Part shown: positions 1-8,686 of the stretch, piece after piece
Numbering within the stretch: position 1 is the first letter of the stretch
Layout: every line of letters begins with the position of its first letter
Assembly (NCBI GenBank): GCA_026988295.1
Contig: JALSLM010000220.1
Coordinates: forward strand, 1 to 35,966
Reading direction: 5' to 3'
Length of the DNA: 35,966 nucleotides
Origin: Thiotrichaceae bacterium
Lineage (GTDB): Bacteria; Pseudomonadota; Gammaproteobacteria; Thiotrichales; Thiotrichaceae
Program-made: the position numbers and the translations under genes
Notes under the pieces: generated by a model
The model's input: the letters and a program-made list of their open reading frames with translations, nothing else
Told to the model about the DNA's origin: nothing
The model's database searches: none

Positions 1-123
1 CATAAACATCATAATCTGAGCTTATCAAATTCGTTAAATAGAGCGACTATTCGCCTCTTTTGATAAGCCCACCTTATAATATTTCTGGAATTTTCGTTTC
101 AATCCTAGTTCTCGGACAACCTC
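1..123 (-). mobile_element. MITE copy, cut by window start
   Basis: This is the reverse complement of positions 33320-33442 with few mismatches, so it is a second copy of the MITE at 33320-33478, lying in the opposite orientation and losing one end before base 1. The visible end reads GTTCTCGGACAACCTC and is followed by CTAG at 124-127, the same four bases that flank the complete copy. It has no coding capacity and would need a transposase from elsewhere. Confidence 0.75.
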
Positions 124-468
124 CTAGCCAAGCAATTTCTCTCAAGCTTGGGTACAATTAAAAACTGTGTGGCTCTCTGTGTTATAAAAACCTAAATCCG
201 TGAGTCCACTACGGCACAGTGAATAAGCTATTGATTCATCACGGGTTTAAGAAATACCCACTTAACCTAAGGGTGAAGCTAAGATTTAGTGAGCTTCCCA
301 TTTGCGCTAGCAGATGGTGAACTCAATTATGCAGAGCTTTTTAAATCCCGTGCTAAACCAATATCTTATCCCCTACTATCCGCATTGGACTCGCGGATTC
401 AGGAAAAAATGCAAAAACAGGGGGGGATGGGTATCTACAAGATTATTAGACCATTTCAGTGCTAATCA
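124..468. other. Intergenic stretch downstream of dgt
   Basis: No convincing gene is visible. The stretch holds the CTAG flank of the truncated MITE, a segment at 131-155 resembling 26025-26045, an inverted pair ATCCGC/GCGGAT at 378-398 that could be a weak transcription end for dgt, and a G-run repeat at 404-435. A short open frame at about 312-464 has no recognisable features. Confidence 0.6.
404..435 (+). repeat. G-run repeat, copy 1
   Basis: A-run, TGC, A-run, seven G, then ATGGGTATC. This is one half-unit of the dispersed family described in the findings. It lies 34 bases beyond the stop codon of dgt and is oriented against that gene. Confidence 0.8.
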
Positions 469-1635
469 TTAGGAATAAAAAACACTTCCTTCAACTCCAA
501 ATAAGCGTGCATATTCGATGGTTGCATAGCGGTCGGTCATCCCTGCTATGTAGTCGGCAATAACTCTTGCTTGACCTGTTTCCCCGTTATCCAATAAGGA
601 TAGTTTTGCAAGCTCTTGATGTTCTGGTGGGAGTAGCCGAATATCATCAATGAAAATATTAAATAATGCTTTGATAACATGATGTGCTTTGCGCGTCATT
701 CGGTAAACTTTATGATGATAATAGAGGTTTTCTCGTAAGAATTTTTTTAATTCTTGGTTTTGTGTTCTCATTTTATCACTAAAACTTATGAGTTCTTCAT
801 GATGTTGTCGGATGTCATCAATACTATTTGGGTTTGCAGCTTTAAGACGATTTTGACTGGTTTCTATAAGGTCTATCACCTGTTCTCCAATCATGCGACG
901 TATGGTTTCATGTACGACTCGATGCCCTGTCAGCTTGGGATATTTCCACATAACTTTGTCATATTGTATGCTAAATAATTCAACGGCTTTCATTTGTTCG
1001 ATGGTGATTAACCCTGAGCGTAAACCGTCATCAATGTCATGATTATTGTAAGCCACTTGATCAGCAATATTGGTTAACTGTGCTTCTAAAGAAGATTGGG
1101 TTTTATTAAGAAAGCGTTCGCCGACATCGCCAAGTTCTGCGGCATGTTTTAATGAGCAGTGTTTGAGTATTCCTTCGCGTGTTTCAAAGCTTAAATTTAA
1201 GCCATCAAATTCTGCGTAGTTTTTTTCGAGTTGATCGATAATGCGCAAGGACTGTAAATTGTGTTCAAAGCCGCCATAGTCTTTCATGCAAGCATTTAAA
1301 GCATCCTGCCCTGCATGACCAAAAGGGGTGTGACCAAGGTCATGTGCTAATGCAATTGCTTCAGTTAAGTCTTCATCAAGTTTTAATGTGCGAGCAATTG
1401 AGCGGGCGATTTGCGCGACTTCGAGTGAGTGAGTGAGACGAGTTCGATATAAGTCGCCCTCATGATTGACAAAAACTTGTGTTTTGTATTCTAGGCGACG
1501 AAATCCTGTGGAATGAATGATACGGTCTCTATCTCGTTGAAATTCACTCCGATAAGTTGGAGATGGTTCTTTATGTAGCCTGCCTAGTGATTTTTTGGGG
1601 TTGGCGGCATAACTAGCAGTGGCTGTATTTTTCAT
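469..1635 (-). CDS. dgt: dGTPase-like HD-domain triphosphohydrolase
   Basis: Predicted deoxyguanosinetriphosphate triphosphohydrolase-like protein of 388 aa, which would hydrolyse dNTPs to deoxynucleoside and triphosphate and so affect dNTP pools. The HD metal-binding set is visible: H69 in [11 protein letters not shown]98-D99 in [12 protein letters not shown], then H102 and H107. The N-terminal [20 protein letters not shown] segment is typical of this family. The ATG at 1635 lies 5 bp after the aroB stop, so aroK-aroB-dgt is probably one transcription unit. Length and start fit the shorter dGTPase-like subfamily rather than the roughly 500-aa E. coli Dgt, so the preferred substrate is not certain. 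Confidence 0.9.
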   Translation of the reverse strand: MKNTATASYAANPKKSLGRLHKEPSPTYRSEFQRDRDRIIHSTGFRRLEYKTQVFVNHEGDLYRTRLTHSLEVAQIARSIARTLKLDEDLTEAIALAHDLGHTPFGHAGQDALNACMKDYGGFEHNLQSLRIIDQLEKNYAEFDGLNLSFETREGILKHCSLKHAAELGDVGERFLNKTQSSLEAQLTNIADQVAYNNHDIDDGLRSGLITIEQMKAVELFSIQYDKVMWKYPKLTGHRVVHETIRRMIGEQVIDLIETSQNRLKAANPNSIDDIRQHHEELISFSDKMRTQNQELKKFLRENLYYHHKVYRMTRKAHHVIKALFNIFIDDIRLLPPEHQELAKLSLLDNGETGQARVIADYIAGMTDRYATIEYARLFGVEGSVFYS

Positions 1636-1640
1636 TGGGT

Positions 1641-2708
1641 TTATCCCAAAACTCTTTGCAGTGCCTGTTTGTCAAAGTCACTACTGATGATGCTTTCTCC
1701 TAAAGATTTCATAAGTACTAGATGCAAGACACCATCCTGTACTTTTTTATCAATGGACATAAGTTGCTTAAATTGTGTGGCACTGATTTCACTTGGTGGA
1801 TCAACAGGCAAATTTGCTTTTTTTAGTAAAGCCTTTACGCTTTTCACATCATTATCACTAATCCAGCCATGCAATTTAGATAGCTCGGCTGCCATGACCA
1901 TGCCTGCTGAAATAGCTTCTCCATGCAACCATTGACCGTAGCCCATACCTGTTTCAATGGCATGTCCGAAAGTGTGACCTAGATTTAATAAAGCACGTTG
2001 ACCTGCTTCTTTTTCATCTGCGGCGACGATTTTTGCTTTATGCTCGCAAGATCGGTAGATTGCATAAGCAAGTGCCTCTGGATCACGCTTGAGTAATTTT
2101 TTCATATTTTCATCAAGCCAATGAATAAACTCAATATCATTTATATAGCCATATTTAATGACTTCGGCTATGCCAGCACTTAATTGACGATCATCCAGTG
2201 TATTTAATGTTTCGGTATCAATAATTACACATTGTGGCTGATGGAATGCACCAATCATGTTTTTACCTAGTGGGTGATTGATTCCAGTTTTACCACCAAC
2301 TGACGAATCTACCATAGAGAGTAGGGTGGTTGGTATTTGGATAAAGTTAATTCCACGTTGATAGCTGGCGGCAGCAAAACCAGACATATCACCAATCACA
2401 CCGCCACCTAAAGCTAATAGAGTCGTTTTTCTGTCACAGTGCGCTTCCAGCATTTCTGTATAGATTTGTTCAAGTACCTGTAAATTTTTATATTGTTCTC
2501 CATCGGGTAAAATAATATCTGTATTATTTTTTTCCGTGATAAGTTGATGGGCTTGTTTCAGATATAGAGGAGCAACGGTCGTATTGGAAACACTGGCGGT
2601 TGTTTTGCCTAGGATATAGGGCTTGATAATATCTGTCTGTTTTATAAGGCCTGCGCCGATGTGAATTGGATAGCTGCGAGTACCAAGATCAACTGTGAGA
2701 GTTTTCAT
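1641..2708 (-). CDS. aroB: 3-dehydroquinate synthase
   Basis: Second step of the shikimate pathway: converts DAHP to 3-dehydroquinate, using NAD and a divalent metal, in the cytoplasm. The protein has 355 aa, the usual length. Visible family blocks are the nucleotide-binding [14 protein letters not shown] near residue 100, the [16 protein letters not shown] block, the EVIKYG block, and the metal-ligand region [11 protein letters not shown] followed by [10 protein letters not shown]. The start ATG overlaps the end of aroK by 4 bp (ATGA type), which suggests translational coupling. The aroK-aroB pair downstream of pilQ is a widely conserved gammaproteobacterial order. Confidence 0.97.
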   Translation of the reverse strand: MKTLTVDLGTRSYPIHIGAGLIKQTDIIKPYILGKTTASVSNTTVAPLYLKQAHQLITEKNNTDIILPDGEQYKNLQVLEQIYTEMLEAHCDRKTTLLALGGGVIGDMSGFAAASYQRGINFIQIPTTLLSMVDSSVGGKTGINHPLGKNMIGAFHQPQCVIIDTETLNTLDDRQLSAGIAEVIKYGYINDIEFIHWLDENMKKLLKRDPEALAYAIYRSCEHKAKIVAADEKEAGQRALLNLGHTFGHAIETGMGYGQWLHGEAISAGMVMAAELSKLHGWISDNDVKSVKALLKKANLPVDPPSEISATQFKQLMSIDKKVQDGVLHLVLMKSLGESIISSDFDKQALQRVLG

Positions 2709-3226
2709 ATGTCCAGTTTCTCCTTTAGAATATTTTTAACCTTTTTGACGATAGTATTAATTTTTTGGTTGCCAGTCATAATTACACTATCTGCTACTTC
2801 AAGATAATAAGGTTCTCTATCATTGAGTAGTTTCCTTAATGTATTTATAGGGCTTTTGGTCTGCATCAAAGGACGACTTTTGTCATAGCGAATGCGAGAG
2901 TAAAGTAGCTCTGCATTTGTTCTGAGATAGATAACATGCCCTGCTTTTTGCATATTTTTGCGGGTTTGTTCGCGTAATACGCAGCCTCCACCCGTTGCTA
3001 GGACAATATCATTCATTTGGCATAGTTCCGCGATAACTTCCTCTTCTCGATCTCTAAATCCTTGTTCGCCTTCAATCTCAAAAATGGTTGATATATCAAC
3101 ACCTGTGCGCTCTTCGATAATTCGATCAGAGTCATAGAAGGTCATTGTGAGTTGTTTGGCGAGGTTTCTGCCAATGGTAGATTTTCCTGCTCCCATTAAG
3201 CCAACCAATATAATATTTTTTTTCAT
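2705..3226 (-). CDS. aroK: Shikimate kinase
   Basis: Phosphorylates shikimate with ATP to shikimate 3-phosphate in aromatic amino acid synthesis. The chosen ATG at 3226 gives MKKNIILVGLMGAGKSTIGR and 173 aa, the length of E. coli AroK. The frame can be extended to a TTG at 3253, but that adds nine residues with no family support. The Walker A loop GLMGAGKST is at residues 9-17. The DSDRIIEERTG, FRDREEEV and ATGGGCVLR blocks for shikimate binding follow, with RPLM in the lid region. Co-transcribed with aroB. The pilQ terminator lies just upstream, so the operon probably has its own promoter in 3227-3291. Confidence 0.96.
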   Translation of the reverse strand: MKKNIILVGLMGAGKSTIGRNLAKQLTMTFYDSDRIIEERTGVDISTIFEIEGEQGFRDREEEVIAELCQMNDIVLATGGGCVLREQTRKNMQKAGHVIYLRTNAELLYSRIRYDKSRPLMQTKSPINTLRKLLNDREPYYLEVADSVIMTGNQKINTIVKKVKNILKEKLDI

Positions 3227-3291
3227 GGTTGATTTATGCCAGTTGCTTGGCAAGGAATCAAGGTATTAGTTTGGATAAATATCTGTAAATT

Positions 3292-3320
3292 AAAAAAGGT
3301 CGGATAAACCGACCTTTTTA
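3292..3320 (-). terminator. Rho-independent terminator after pilQ
   Basis: Perfect inverted repeat AAAAAGGTCGG (3293-3303) and CCGACCTTTTT (3309-3319) with a five-base loop. It lies 47 bp past the pilQ stop. On the minus strand the stem ends in a T-run, and because the A-run is symmetrical it could also act on the plus strand. It separates the pil operon from aroKB. Confidence 0.85.
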
Positions 3321-3366
3321 GAGCTTAGGAATGTGCCTTACTGTAATATTTCTGGCACTTTAAATA

Positions 3367-5547
3367 TTATCTCAATATTTTAGGTGTCACAAAAATCAAT
3401 AGCTCTCTTTTTATTGATTTTTTTGCTGTCTTCTTAAATATATTACCGATAACAGGAAGGTCGCCAAGCATAGGAACTTTTCTTATATCATTACTTTTTG
3501 CTTCTTCATGGACTCCACCTAATACAACAGTTTGACCATTATCAACTAAGACTTGAGTAGTGACATTACGAGTATCAATAATAGGAATACTGTTTCCTCT
3601 TGAGCTTTGGTAGTACTTATTGATTTCATCTTGTCTTACGACTAGATCCATAATGATATGTTCATCTGGTGTAATTTGAGGCGTTACTTCAAGTCCTAGA
3701 ACTGCTTTTTTAAAGGCAATGGTTGTGCCGCCGCTTTGGCTTTCCGTTTCATAAGGAACTTCTACACCTTTTTCTATGACTGCTTTTCTCTTATCTGCTG
3801 TTACTACACGCGGTGATGATATAACCTCACCTTTATTTTCAGCTTGTAGAGCAGATAGCTCTAAATCAAGCAAGTAATCTTTACTTAGTAAGGAAAATGC
3901 AAGTCTTCCTGCTGCACCAACAACAGGCATATTGACACTTAGACGATCATTAAGACCAGGAACTCCAATAGAGCCTGAATTTCCACCGCTTAGGTCATTG
4001 ACCATAGAGTCAGTTGCACCAATGCCTCCAGAAAAAGCACCTTTTCCACCTACTTTAGTTGCTCCAAAACGAGCACCAAGTTCTTTACCAAATTCATCAG
4101 TTGCATAGACTATTCGAGATTCGATTGATACTTGTCGAACAGGTACGTCAAGCGTTTTTACTAAAGAGCGTATATCGTTTACTCGTGATGACATATCTTG
4201 CACAAGTAAGGTGTTAGTTCTAGCATCAACTGAAATGCTACCTCTTTTAGACATTAAAGAGGCATCTTTTTTACCTTTTCCTGCTGATCGGACTAGCTTT
4301 AATAAATCTTCAGCTTTTGCATAGTTTACAACAATATATTCAGTGATTAGAGGCTCTAAATCTTGTTTACGCTTTAAAGATTGTAATTCATGCTGTTCTT
4401 TTGCCATCAACTCAGTGGAAGGTGCGACCCAGATAACATTTCCGTTACTACGCATGGCCAAGCCTTTTGACTCCAACACAATATCTAGAGCCTGATCCCA
4501 AGGGACATCTTTTAAACGTAAAGTTATATTTCCTTCCACGCTGTCACTGACAACGATATTTTTATCGGTAAAATCTGCCAATAACTGCAATACTGATCGT
4601 ACTTCAATGTCTTGGAAGTTTAAGGATAGTTTCTTGCCTTTATAGTGTTTCTTTTTGTTGATAGGATTAACAGCAACCTTGCGTTTTACTTTTTTCATGG
4701 TAACAATAAATTGTTTACCATTGCGCTCTGTTGTATGAGTAAATCCAATATTGCCTATAATTCTAATTTGAGCATCTTTGCCTCTGCGGGCAATATCAAC
4801 AAAAGAGGCGGGTGTAGCAAAATCAAGTACATCTATACGTTTTTTAGGTTGTTTTACCTTGGTATTTTTGATATCAATAACAATGGCATTGCCAACTTTA
4901 TGAGTTTCTACAGTGGTTGCTGGTGAAGGCAAGTTAATGATAGTACGACCAGCACCATTCTGTGTTCTTCTAAAGTCAATTGATCCTAAAACTCCACCAT
5001 ATCTGTTAGCATTTGGTCGGTGGGCTGGTCTATATTTTGAAGCTTGAGACTGAGGGCGATGCACATAATTACTTGCTACAGCCTGGCGTTTTACACTTTT
5101 TTGGTGTTTTACGATTTTTGGACGAGTAGCAGAATTAATGTGGTCTTCAAATGTTAAAATAACATTGTTGCCCTGAATACGTGTTGTATATTTAGTAAGC
5201 TTTTTTAAAGAAACCATGACACGTAATTTTTTTGTACCACTAGCTATTTTTATATTTTTTACTGATCTGCTGTTGAGCTGTTTACTACGTTTATGCATAG
5301 CAGTAGCGGCATCAGAAAAGTCTAAAACAATGCTAGCAGGTTGTTTCATAATGAAACTTTTAGGCATACCAACCTTGCTATCAAAATGTAATCGTAATGA
5401 TGATTTTCCTGATGCTTGCATTGCAGAATCAACGCTCTGTAAACGAGCTGTTGCATAAGAGCTACCAGTTGCAAGCAATAAAGCTGGTAAGCTTAAACCC
5501 AATAATAATGTGCGTGAAGCTGAAAAGCTGCGTGAAGTAATCTTCAT
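3367..5547 (-). CDS. pilQ: Type IV pilus secretin PilQ
   Basis: Forms the outer-membrane ring through which the type IV pilus passes. The protein has 726 aa with a signal peptide at about 1-33 ending near YATA. Two AMIN-type regions follow (roughly 34-132 and 185-235), then an STN/N0 domain from LNFQDIEVRSVLQLLADFT. An N1-like block (EYIVVNYAKAEDLLKLVRSAG) comes next, then the secretin core with LEVTPQITPDEHIIMDLVV. The C-terminus has the family end VPMLGDLPVIGNIFKK and RELLIFVTPKIL. The region between the AMIN domains is basic and low in complexity. It is the last gene of pilMNOPQ, 71 bp after pilP, with TAGG at a usable distance from the ATG. Confidence 0.97.
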   Translation of the reverse strand: MKITSRSFSASRTLLLGLSLPALLLATGSSYATARLQSVDSAMQASGKSSLRLHFDSKVGMPKSFIMKQPASIVLDFSDAATAMHKRSKQLNSRSVKNIKIASGTKKLRVMVSLKKLTKYTTRIQGNNVILTFEDHINSATRPKIVKHQKSVKRQAVASNYVHRPQSQASKYRPAHRPNANRYGGVLGSIDFRRTQNGAGRTIINLPSPATTVETHKVGNAIVIDIKNTKVKQPKKRIDVLDFATPASFVDIARRGKDAQIRIIGNIGFTHTTERNGKQFIVTMKKVKRKVAVNPINKKKHYKGKKLSLNFQDIEVRSVLQLLADFTDKNIVVSDSVEGNITLRLKDVPWDQALDIVLESKGLAMRSNGNVIWVAPSTELMAKEQHELQSLKRKQDLEPLITEYIVVNYAKAEDLLKLVRSAGKGKKDASLMSKRGSISVDARTNTLLVQDMSSRVNDIRSLVKTLDVPVRQVSIESRIVYATDEFGKELGARFGATKVGGKGAFSGGIGATDSMVNDLSGGNSGSIGVPGLNDRLSVNMPVVGAAGRLAFSLLSKDYLLDLELSALQAENKGEVISSPRVVTADKRKAVIEKGVEVPYETESQSGGTTIAFKKAVLGLEVTPQITPDEHIIMDLVVRQDEINKYYQSSRGNSIPIIDTRNVTTQVLVDNGQTVVLGGVHEEAKSNDIRKVPMLGDLPVIGNIFKKTAKKSIKRELLIFVTPKILR

Positions 5548-5572
5548 GTTAATAACCTACTAAATATTATAA

Positions 5573-5598
5573 TTTTTATTTTTTATTTTTTATTTTTA
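5573..5598. repeat. Heptamer A/T microsatellite upstream of pilQ
   Basis: About four tandem units of TTTTTTA on the plus strand (TAAAAAA on the transcribed strand), in the only sizeable gap inside the pil operon and about 25 bp upstream of the pilQ start codon. Confidence 0.7.
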
Positions 5599-5618
5599 CT
5601 TTGTCTTGGCTTTAGATA

Positions 5619-6191
5619 TTATTCTTGGCTAAGTCCTATTGTAATATCTCTTTTTTTGTAGCCACCTAGACCATTTGGCACAGTCTCTTTCATTATCATG
5701 GTGGCATCAGTAATAGATACTATTTCACCATAGTTTTGACCCATATAGTTTCCAGTTTTAACACTTTGAACAGCTCCGTCGGGTATTTTAACAAGAGCCC
5801 ACAAAGTATTGTCTTTTTCTACAGTCCCTACCATTTTTAAACTATCAAGAGGGAATCCTTCAAGAAACTCAGGTACTCTTGTTGTGTCAATATCAATGCC
5901 ACTGTCTATGATCTGTTTAGTATCAGTTTCGGGGGCGAGCATAGCTATATCAAATGGATCTTTTTCATGCTCAGGGTAAACATATCTTAAATAAGGCTTA
6001 ACCTCAGGTATGGGGGATATGGGTGCTGCTTGCTTTGCTCTTTCAGATGCAAAGTATTCATCCAAATCATCAATAGAGGTACTATTACAGCCAGAAAGCA
6101 AAGATAGTGATCCTATTAAACAGATTGATAAACAAACTTTTTTGGATTTCTCAGCAGAAATATTATTTATTATTTGGCTATTGTTTTTCAC
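5619..6191 (-). CDS. pilP: Type IV pilus assembly lipoprotein PilP
   Basis: Inner-membrane-anchored lipoprotein that links the PilNO platform to the PilQ secretin. The 190-aa protein has a lipobox, LLSGC with C35 as the acylated cysteine, after an unusually long N-terminal extension of about 18 residues. The C-terminal domain carries the PilP signature: LEGFPLDSLKMVGTV, then ALVKIPDGAVQSVKTGNYMG, GEIVSITD and a final DITIGL. Its start overlaps the pilO stop by 4 bp. A later start would shorten the cytoplasmic tail, but the 4-bp overlap favours the one given. Confidence 0.93.
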   Translation of the reverse strand: MKNNSQIINNISAEKSKKVCLSICLIGSLSLLSGCNSTSIDDLDEYFASERAKQAAPISPIPEVKPYLRYVYPEHEKDPFDIAMLAPETDTKQIIDSGIDIDTTRVPEFLEGFPLDSLKMVGTVEKDNTLWALVKIPDGAVQSVKTGNYMGQNYGEIVSITDATMIMKETVPNGLGGYKKRDITIGLSQE

Positions 6192-6844
6192 CCTTGGCCT
6201 CCTGATGAGTCTTCTTCATTTAAATATCGATATGTTTTTATTATTGCATGAAGTGATATGCGTGAAACTCCAGTAGTGTTTCTGATATCATTATTAGACT
6301 TGTCTTTTTTGCCTTTTTCCTTTTTTATAGGTTCAAGTTGAATATTGTTGATAGTTACTATTCGTGGCAGGGCAGACAAATCACTAACAAAACCTGCTAA
6401 TTCTTCATAAGTACCTTTAGCTTTTAACTCAATAGGTTTTTCAGCAAAAAATTCTTTTTGTATTTCTGGTTTTGGTTTGAAGAGTTCAATCTCAAGACCA
6501 TTACTTAAACCTTTTTCAGATATATCTAGAATCAACCCAGGGATTTCTGTATCACTTGGTAGCTGATCTTTTAGAGCACCAAAAGATGCTTGCATTTCAG
6601 CTAGTTGAGCTTTGTATGCAGGTAGTTGATTAGCACGAGCTTGTTTCTTCTCATAAATACTGCGCTTTTCTAGCTCCTCAGACTGCACTTGCTTAAGCAT
6701 TTCTGTTTGGTCAACAATTACCAGTTTATATCCTGCAAACAATGTTAAGCCAAAAACAACTGCAATCGCACCAATTTTAATGGGCAGAGAGACGTTTGCG
6801 GGATCATTAAGTAAATTATTTAGTTCTTGTGTATCAATCGCCAT
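6188..6844 (-). CDS. pilO: Type IV pilus inner-membrane protein PilO
   Basis: Periplasmic alignment-complex subunit that pairs with PilN through coiled coils. The ATG at 6844 is chosen because AAGGAG lies 8 bp upstream and the codon follows the pilN stop by one base; an upstream in-frame ATG at 6862 would overlap pilN. This gives 218 aa: a short cytoplasmic N-terminus, a membrane segment at about 22-41, a coiled coil at about 45-95, then the PilO ferredoxin-like domain including LPSDTEIPGLILDISEKG and the YEELAGFVSDLSALPRIVTI block. The C-terminal region carries a lysine-rich loop (KKEKGKKDK). Confidence 0.94.
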   Translation of the reverse strand: MAIDTQELNNLLNDPANVSLPIKIGAIAVVFGLTLFAGYKLVIVDQTEMLKQVQSEELEKRSIYEKKQARANQLPAYKAQLAEMQASFGALKDQLPSDTEIPGLILDISEKGLSNGLEIELFKPKPEIQKEFFAEKPIELKAKGTYEELAGFVSDLSALPRIVTINNIQLEPIKKEKGKKDKSNNDIRNTTGVSRISLHAIIKTYRYLNEEDSSGGQG

Positions 6845-6845
6845 T

Positions 6846-7412
6846 TTAGTTCTCCTTATCACCGCCAGATTTTAATAGCTGGGTTACATTTAAGCTAAAG
6901 TAACGCAAGCGATTATTATTATTTTTAAAATCAACTTTTATTGTGTTGAGATCAGAAGAGCTAAGCCAAGGTGAAGCATTAAGTCTATTCATATAGCTTG
7001 ATACTCTAGCACTAGATTCAGCCTTACCTTCTAGTTTAATTTTATTTTCTTTTTGGCTCAACTTAGAAAGATACAATCCTTTTGGAAGTGCATTTACCAT
7101 CTCATCAAATAAGTGAACAATTGCTGGTCGTGTTGATTGAAGTCTTTCGATAACTGCAATTCTATCAAGTAGTGCTTTTCTATTTGCATCAAGAGTCTTG
7201 ATTTCTTTTAAGGCAATATCCAGTCGTTTTATTTCATTTTGAATATAGGTATTTCTTTGATTTTGATAAGAAATTCGACTTTCCATATAAGTGTAGCCTG
7301 CACCCACAACGAATACGCCAAAAGCAACAGCAGCAACAACGGACATAACAAATTGTTGTTGACTTTTCTTGCGGGCAGCCTCACGCCAGGGTAATAAATT
7401 AATTCCAGCCAT
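6846..7412 (-). CDS. pilN: Type IV pilus inner-membrane protein PilN
   Basis: Bitopic inner-membrane subunit. Its cytoplasmic N-terminus INLLPWRE binds PilM, and that motif is present intact at residues 4-11. A membrane segment follows at about 20-42, then a coiled-coil stretch and a periplasmic PilN domain with LPKGLYLSKLSQKENKIKLEGKAES, the usual core of the fold. The length of 188 aa is normal. Its start codon shares one base with the pilM stop (TAATG), indicating coupled translation. Confidence 0.95.
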   Translation of the reverse strand: MAGINLLPWREAARKKSQQQFVMSVVAAVAFGVFVVGAGYTYMESRISYQNQRNTYIQNEIKRLDIALKEIKTLDANRKALLDRIAVIERLQSTRPAIVHLFDEMVNALPKGLYLSKLSQKENKIKLEGKAESSARVSSYMNRLNASPWLSSSDLNTIKVDFKNNNNRLRYFSLNVTQLLKSGGDKEN

Positions 7413-8464
7413 TATTCAAATCCTCTTAATGCAAGACCAGCAGGAACAAGCATTGCTGGAATATCACTGCTAAAACGTGCTGGATTAACCTTTGAATGTA
7501 AAACTACATTTGCAAAAGGGTTAGCCAACGCGGTTGGAATGCCGATAACCTCCTGTATTTGCTCGTCAATTCCAGGTATGCTCGCACATCCTCCTGATAG
7601 CAAAACTTTATCAACTTTATCTTTTTGAGTAGATGCATAATAAAATTGTAAAAAGCGTTGTACCTGACGTACCATATTTTCTCTAAAAGGGTCTAAAACT
7701 TCAGGAATATAACCTTCTGGAAGATTGCCGTTTTTCTTTGCTAGTCCAGCTTCTGCATAAGAAAGCCCATAACGCTGAGAGATTTCTTGAGTAAGCTGTT
7801 TGCCACCAAATACCTGCTCTCGGGAGAAAACCACTTTGCCATTTTCAAATACATTGATACCTGTCATAGAAGCACCAAAATCAACAGCAGCAAGCACATC
7901 GTGCTTTTCCATATCATCGATCATCGTTCGGAATAACAACTCAACAGCATGTGATTCAAGATCGACAATTTCAACTTCCAGACCTGCCATTTCGGCTGCG
8001 GCTAAGCGTACTTCAACATTTTCTGTACGAGTGCCTGCAATTAATACATCAATCATTTCTGCTGATGTTTTAGAAGGACCTAATACTTCAAAATCAAAGT
8101 TTACTTCCTCCATGGGGTAAGGAATATATTGTTCTGCTTCTAGCTCAACTTGAGCTTCCATTTCGGAGGCAGGAATAGAGGCAGGAATGGTTATGATCTT
8201 GTTGATAGCCATTGAAGAAGGGATACCTAAAGCACAACGTCTACTTTTGGTTTTGCTATTTTTTACAGCTAAGCGTATTGCTTCACCAACTTTTTCAGCT
8301 TCATTAATATCTCGTTCAGTGGTGACACCTTCAGGAAGAGAGGACACTGCATAACTATCAACGCGATAGTCCTTTCCTTTTCTTGAAAGTTCAATTAATT
8401 TCACAGCCGAAGAGCTGATATCTATACCAAGAAGATCGCCTTTTTTCTTTGAGAGGGAAAACAC
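7412..8464 (-). CDS. pilM: Type IV pilus actin-like protein PilM
   Basis: Cytoplasmic actin-fold protein that binds ATP and the PilN N-terminus, and is the base of the alignment complex. The 350-aa protein starts with GTG. FtsA/PilM features are the first phosphate loop LLGIDISSSAVKLIELS near the N-terminus and the second AAVDFGASMTGINVFENG region. VFSREQVFGGKQLT and the nucleotide-binding VLLSGGCASIPGIDEQI follow. First gene of pilMNOPQ and divergent from mrcA, the standard gammaproteobacterial arrangement. The promoter must lie in the 222 bp up to mrcA, but no single match to consensus stands out. Confidence 0.95.
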   Translation of the reverse strand: MFSLSKKKGDLLGIDISSSAVKLIELSRKGKDYRVDSYAVSSLPEGVTTERDINEAEKVGEAIRLAVKNSKTKSRRCALGIPSSMAINKIITIPASIPASEMEAQVELEAEQYIPYPMEEVNFDFEVLGPSKTSAEMIDVLIAGTRTENVEVRLAAAEMAGLEVEIVDLESHAVELLFRTMIDDMEKHDVLAAVDFGASMTGINVFENGKVVFSREQVFGGKQLTQEISQRYGLSYAEAGLAKKNGNLPEGYIPEVLDPFRENMVRQVQRFLQFYYASTQKDKVDKVLLSGGCASIPGIDEQIQEVIGIPTALANPFANVVLHSKVNPARFSSDIPAMLVPAGLALRGFE

Positions 8465-8686
8465 AAGAATCAGTCCTATTTATTATTATTATTTAAGTTA
8501 TTTTTATTGAAGAAAACTCAGTGTGCTAGTGCTTCTTCATAATTTGTGTAGTAATAGTAGCTCTCCATAAAAAATTAGTCTAGTATCTTCCTCTCTGTGG
8601 CACATACTTTGGACGGACGGTTATTTGCACAGAAAATAATTACAATAAATGCCTATTTACTTTTAAAATTAAGTACAATTCCTAAC

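Noticed and set aside
404-435. G-run motif as an intramolecular G-quadruplex
   Set aside because: Only three GGG runs fit within the conserved unit and four are needed. An intermolecular form remains possible but unproven.
312-464. Short open frame on the plus strand downstream of dgt
   Set aside because: It has about 50 codons, translates through a G-run repeat, and has no ribosome-binding site or recognisable motif.
754-978. Open frames on the strand opposite known genes, such as this one inside dgt
   Set aside because: They lie wholly within well-supported genes in other frames and carry no motifs of their own.
8597-8686. GTG start extending mrcA by 30 residues
   Set aside because: The extra segment moves the membrane anchor inward and is not typical of PBP1a, whereas ATG 8687 lies right before the anchor.
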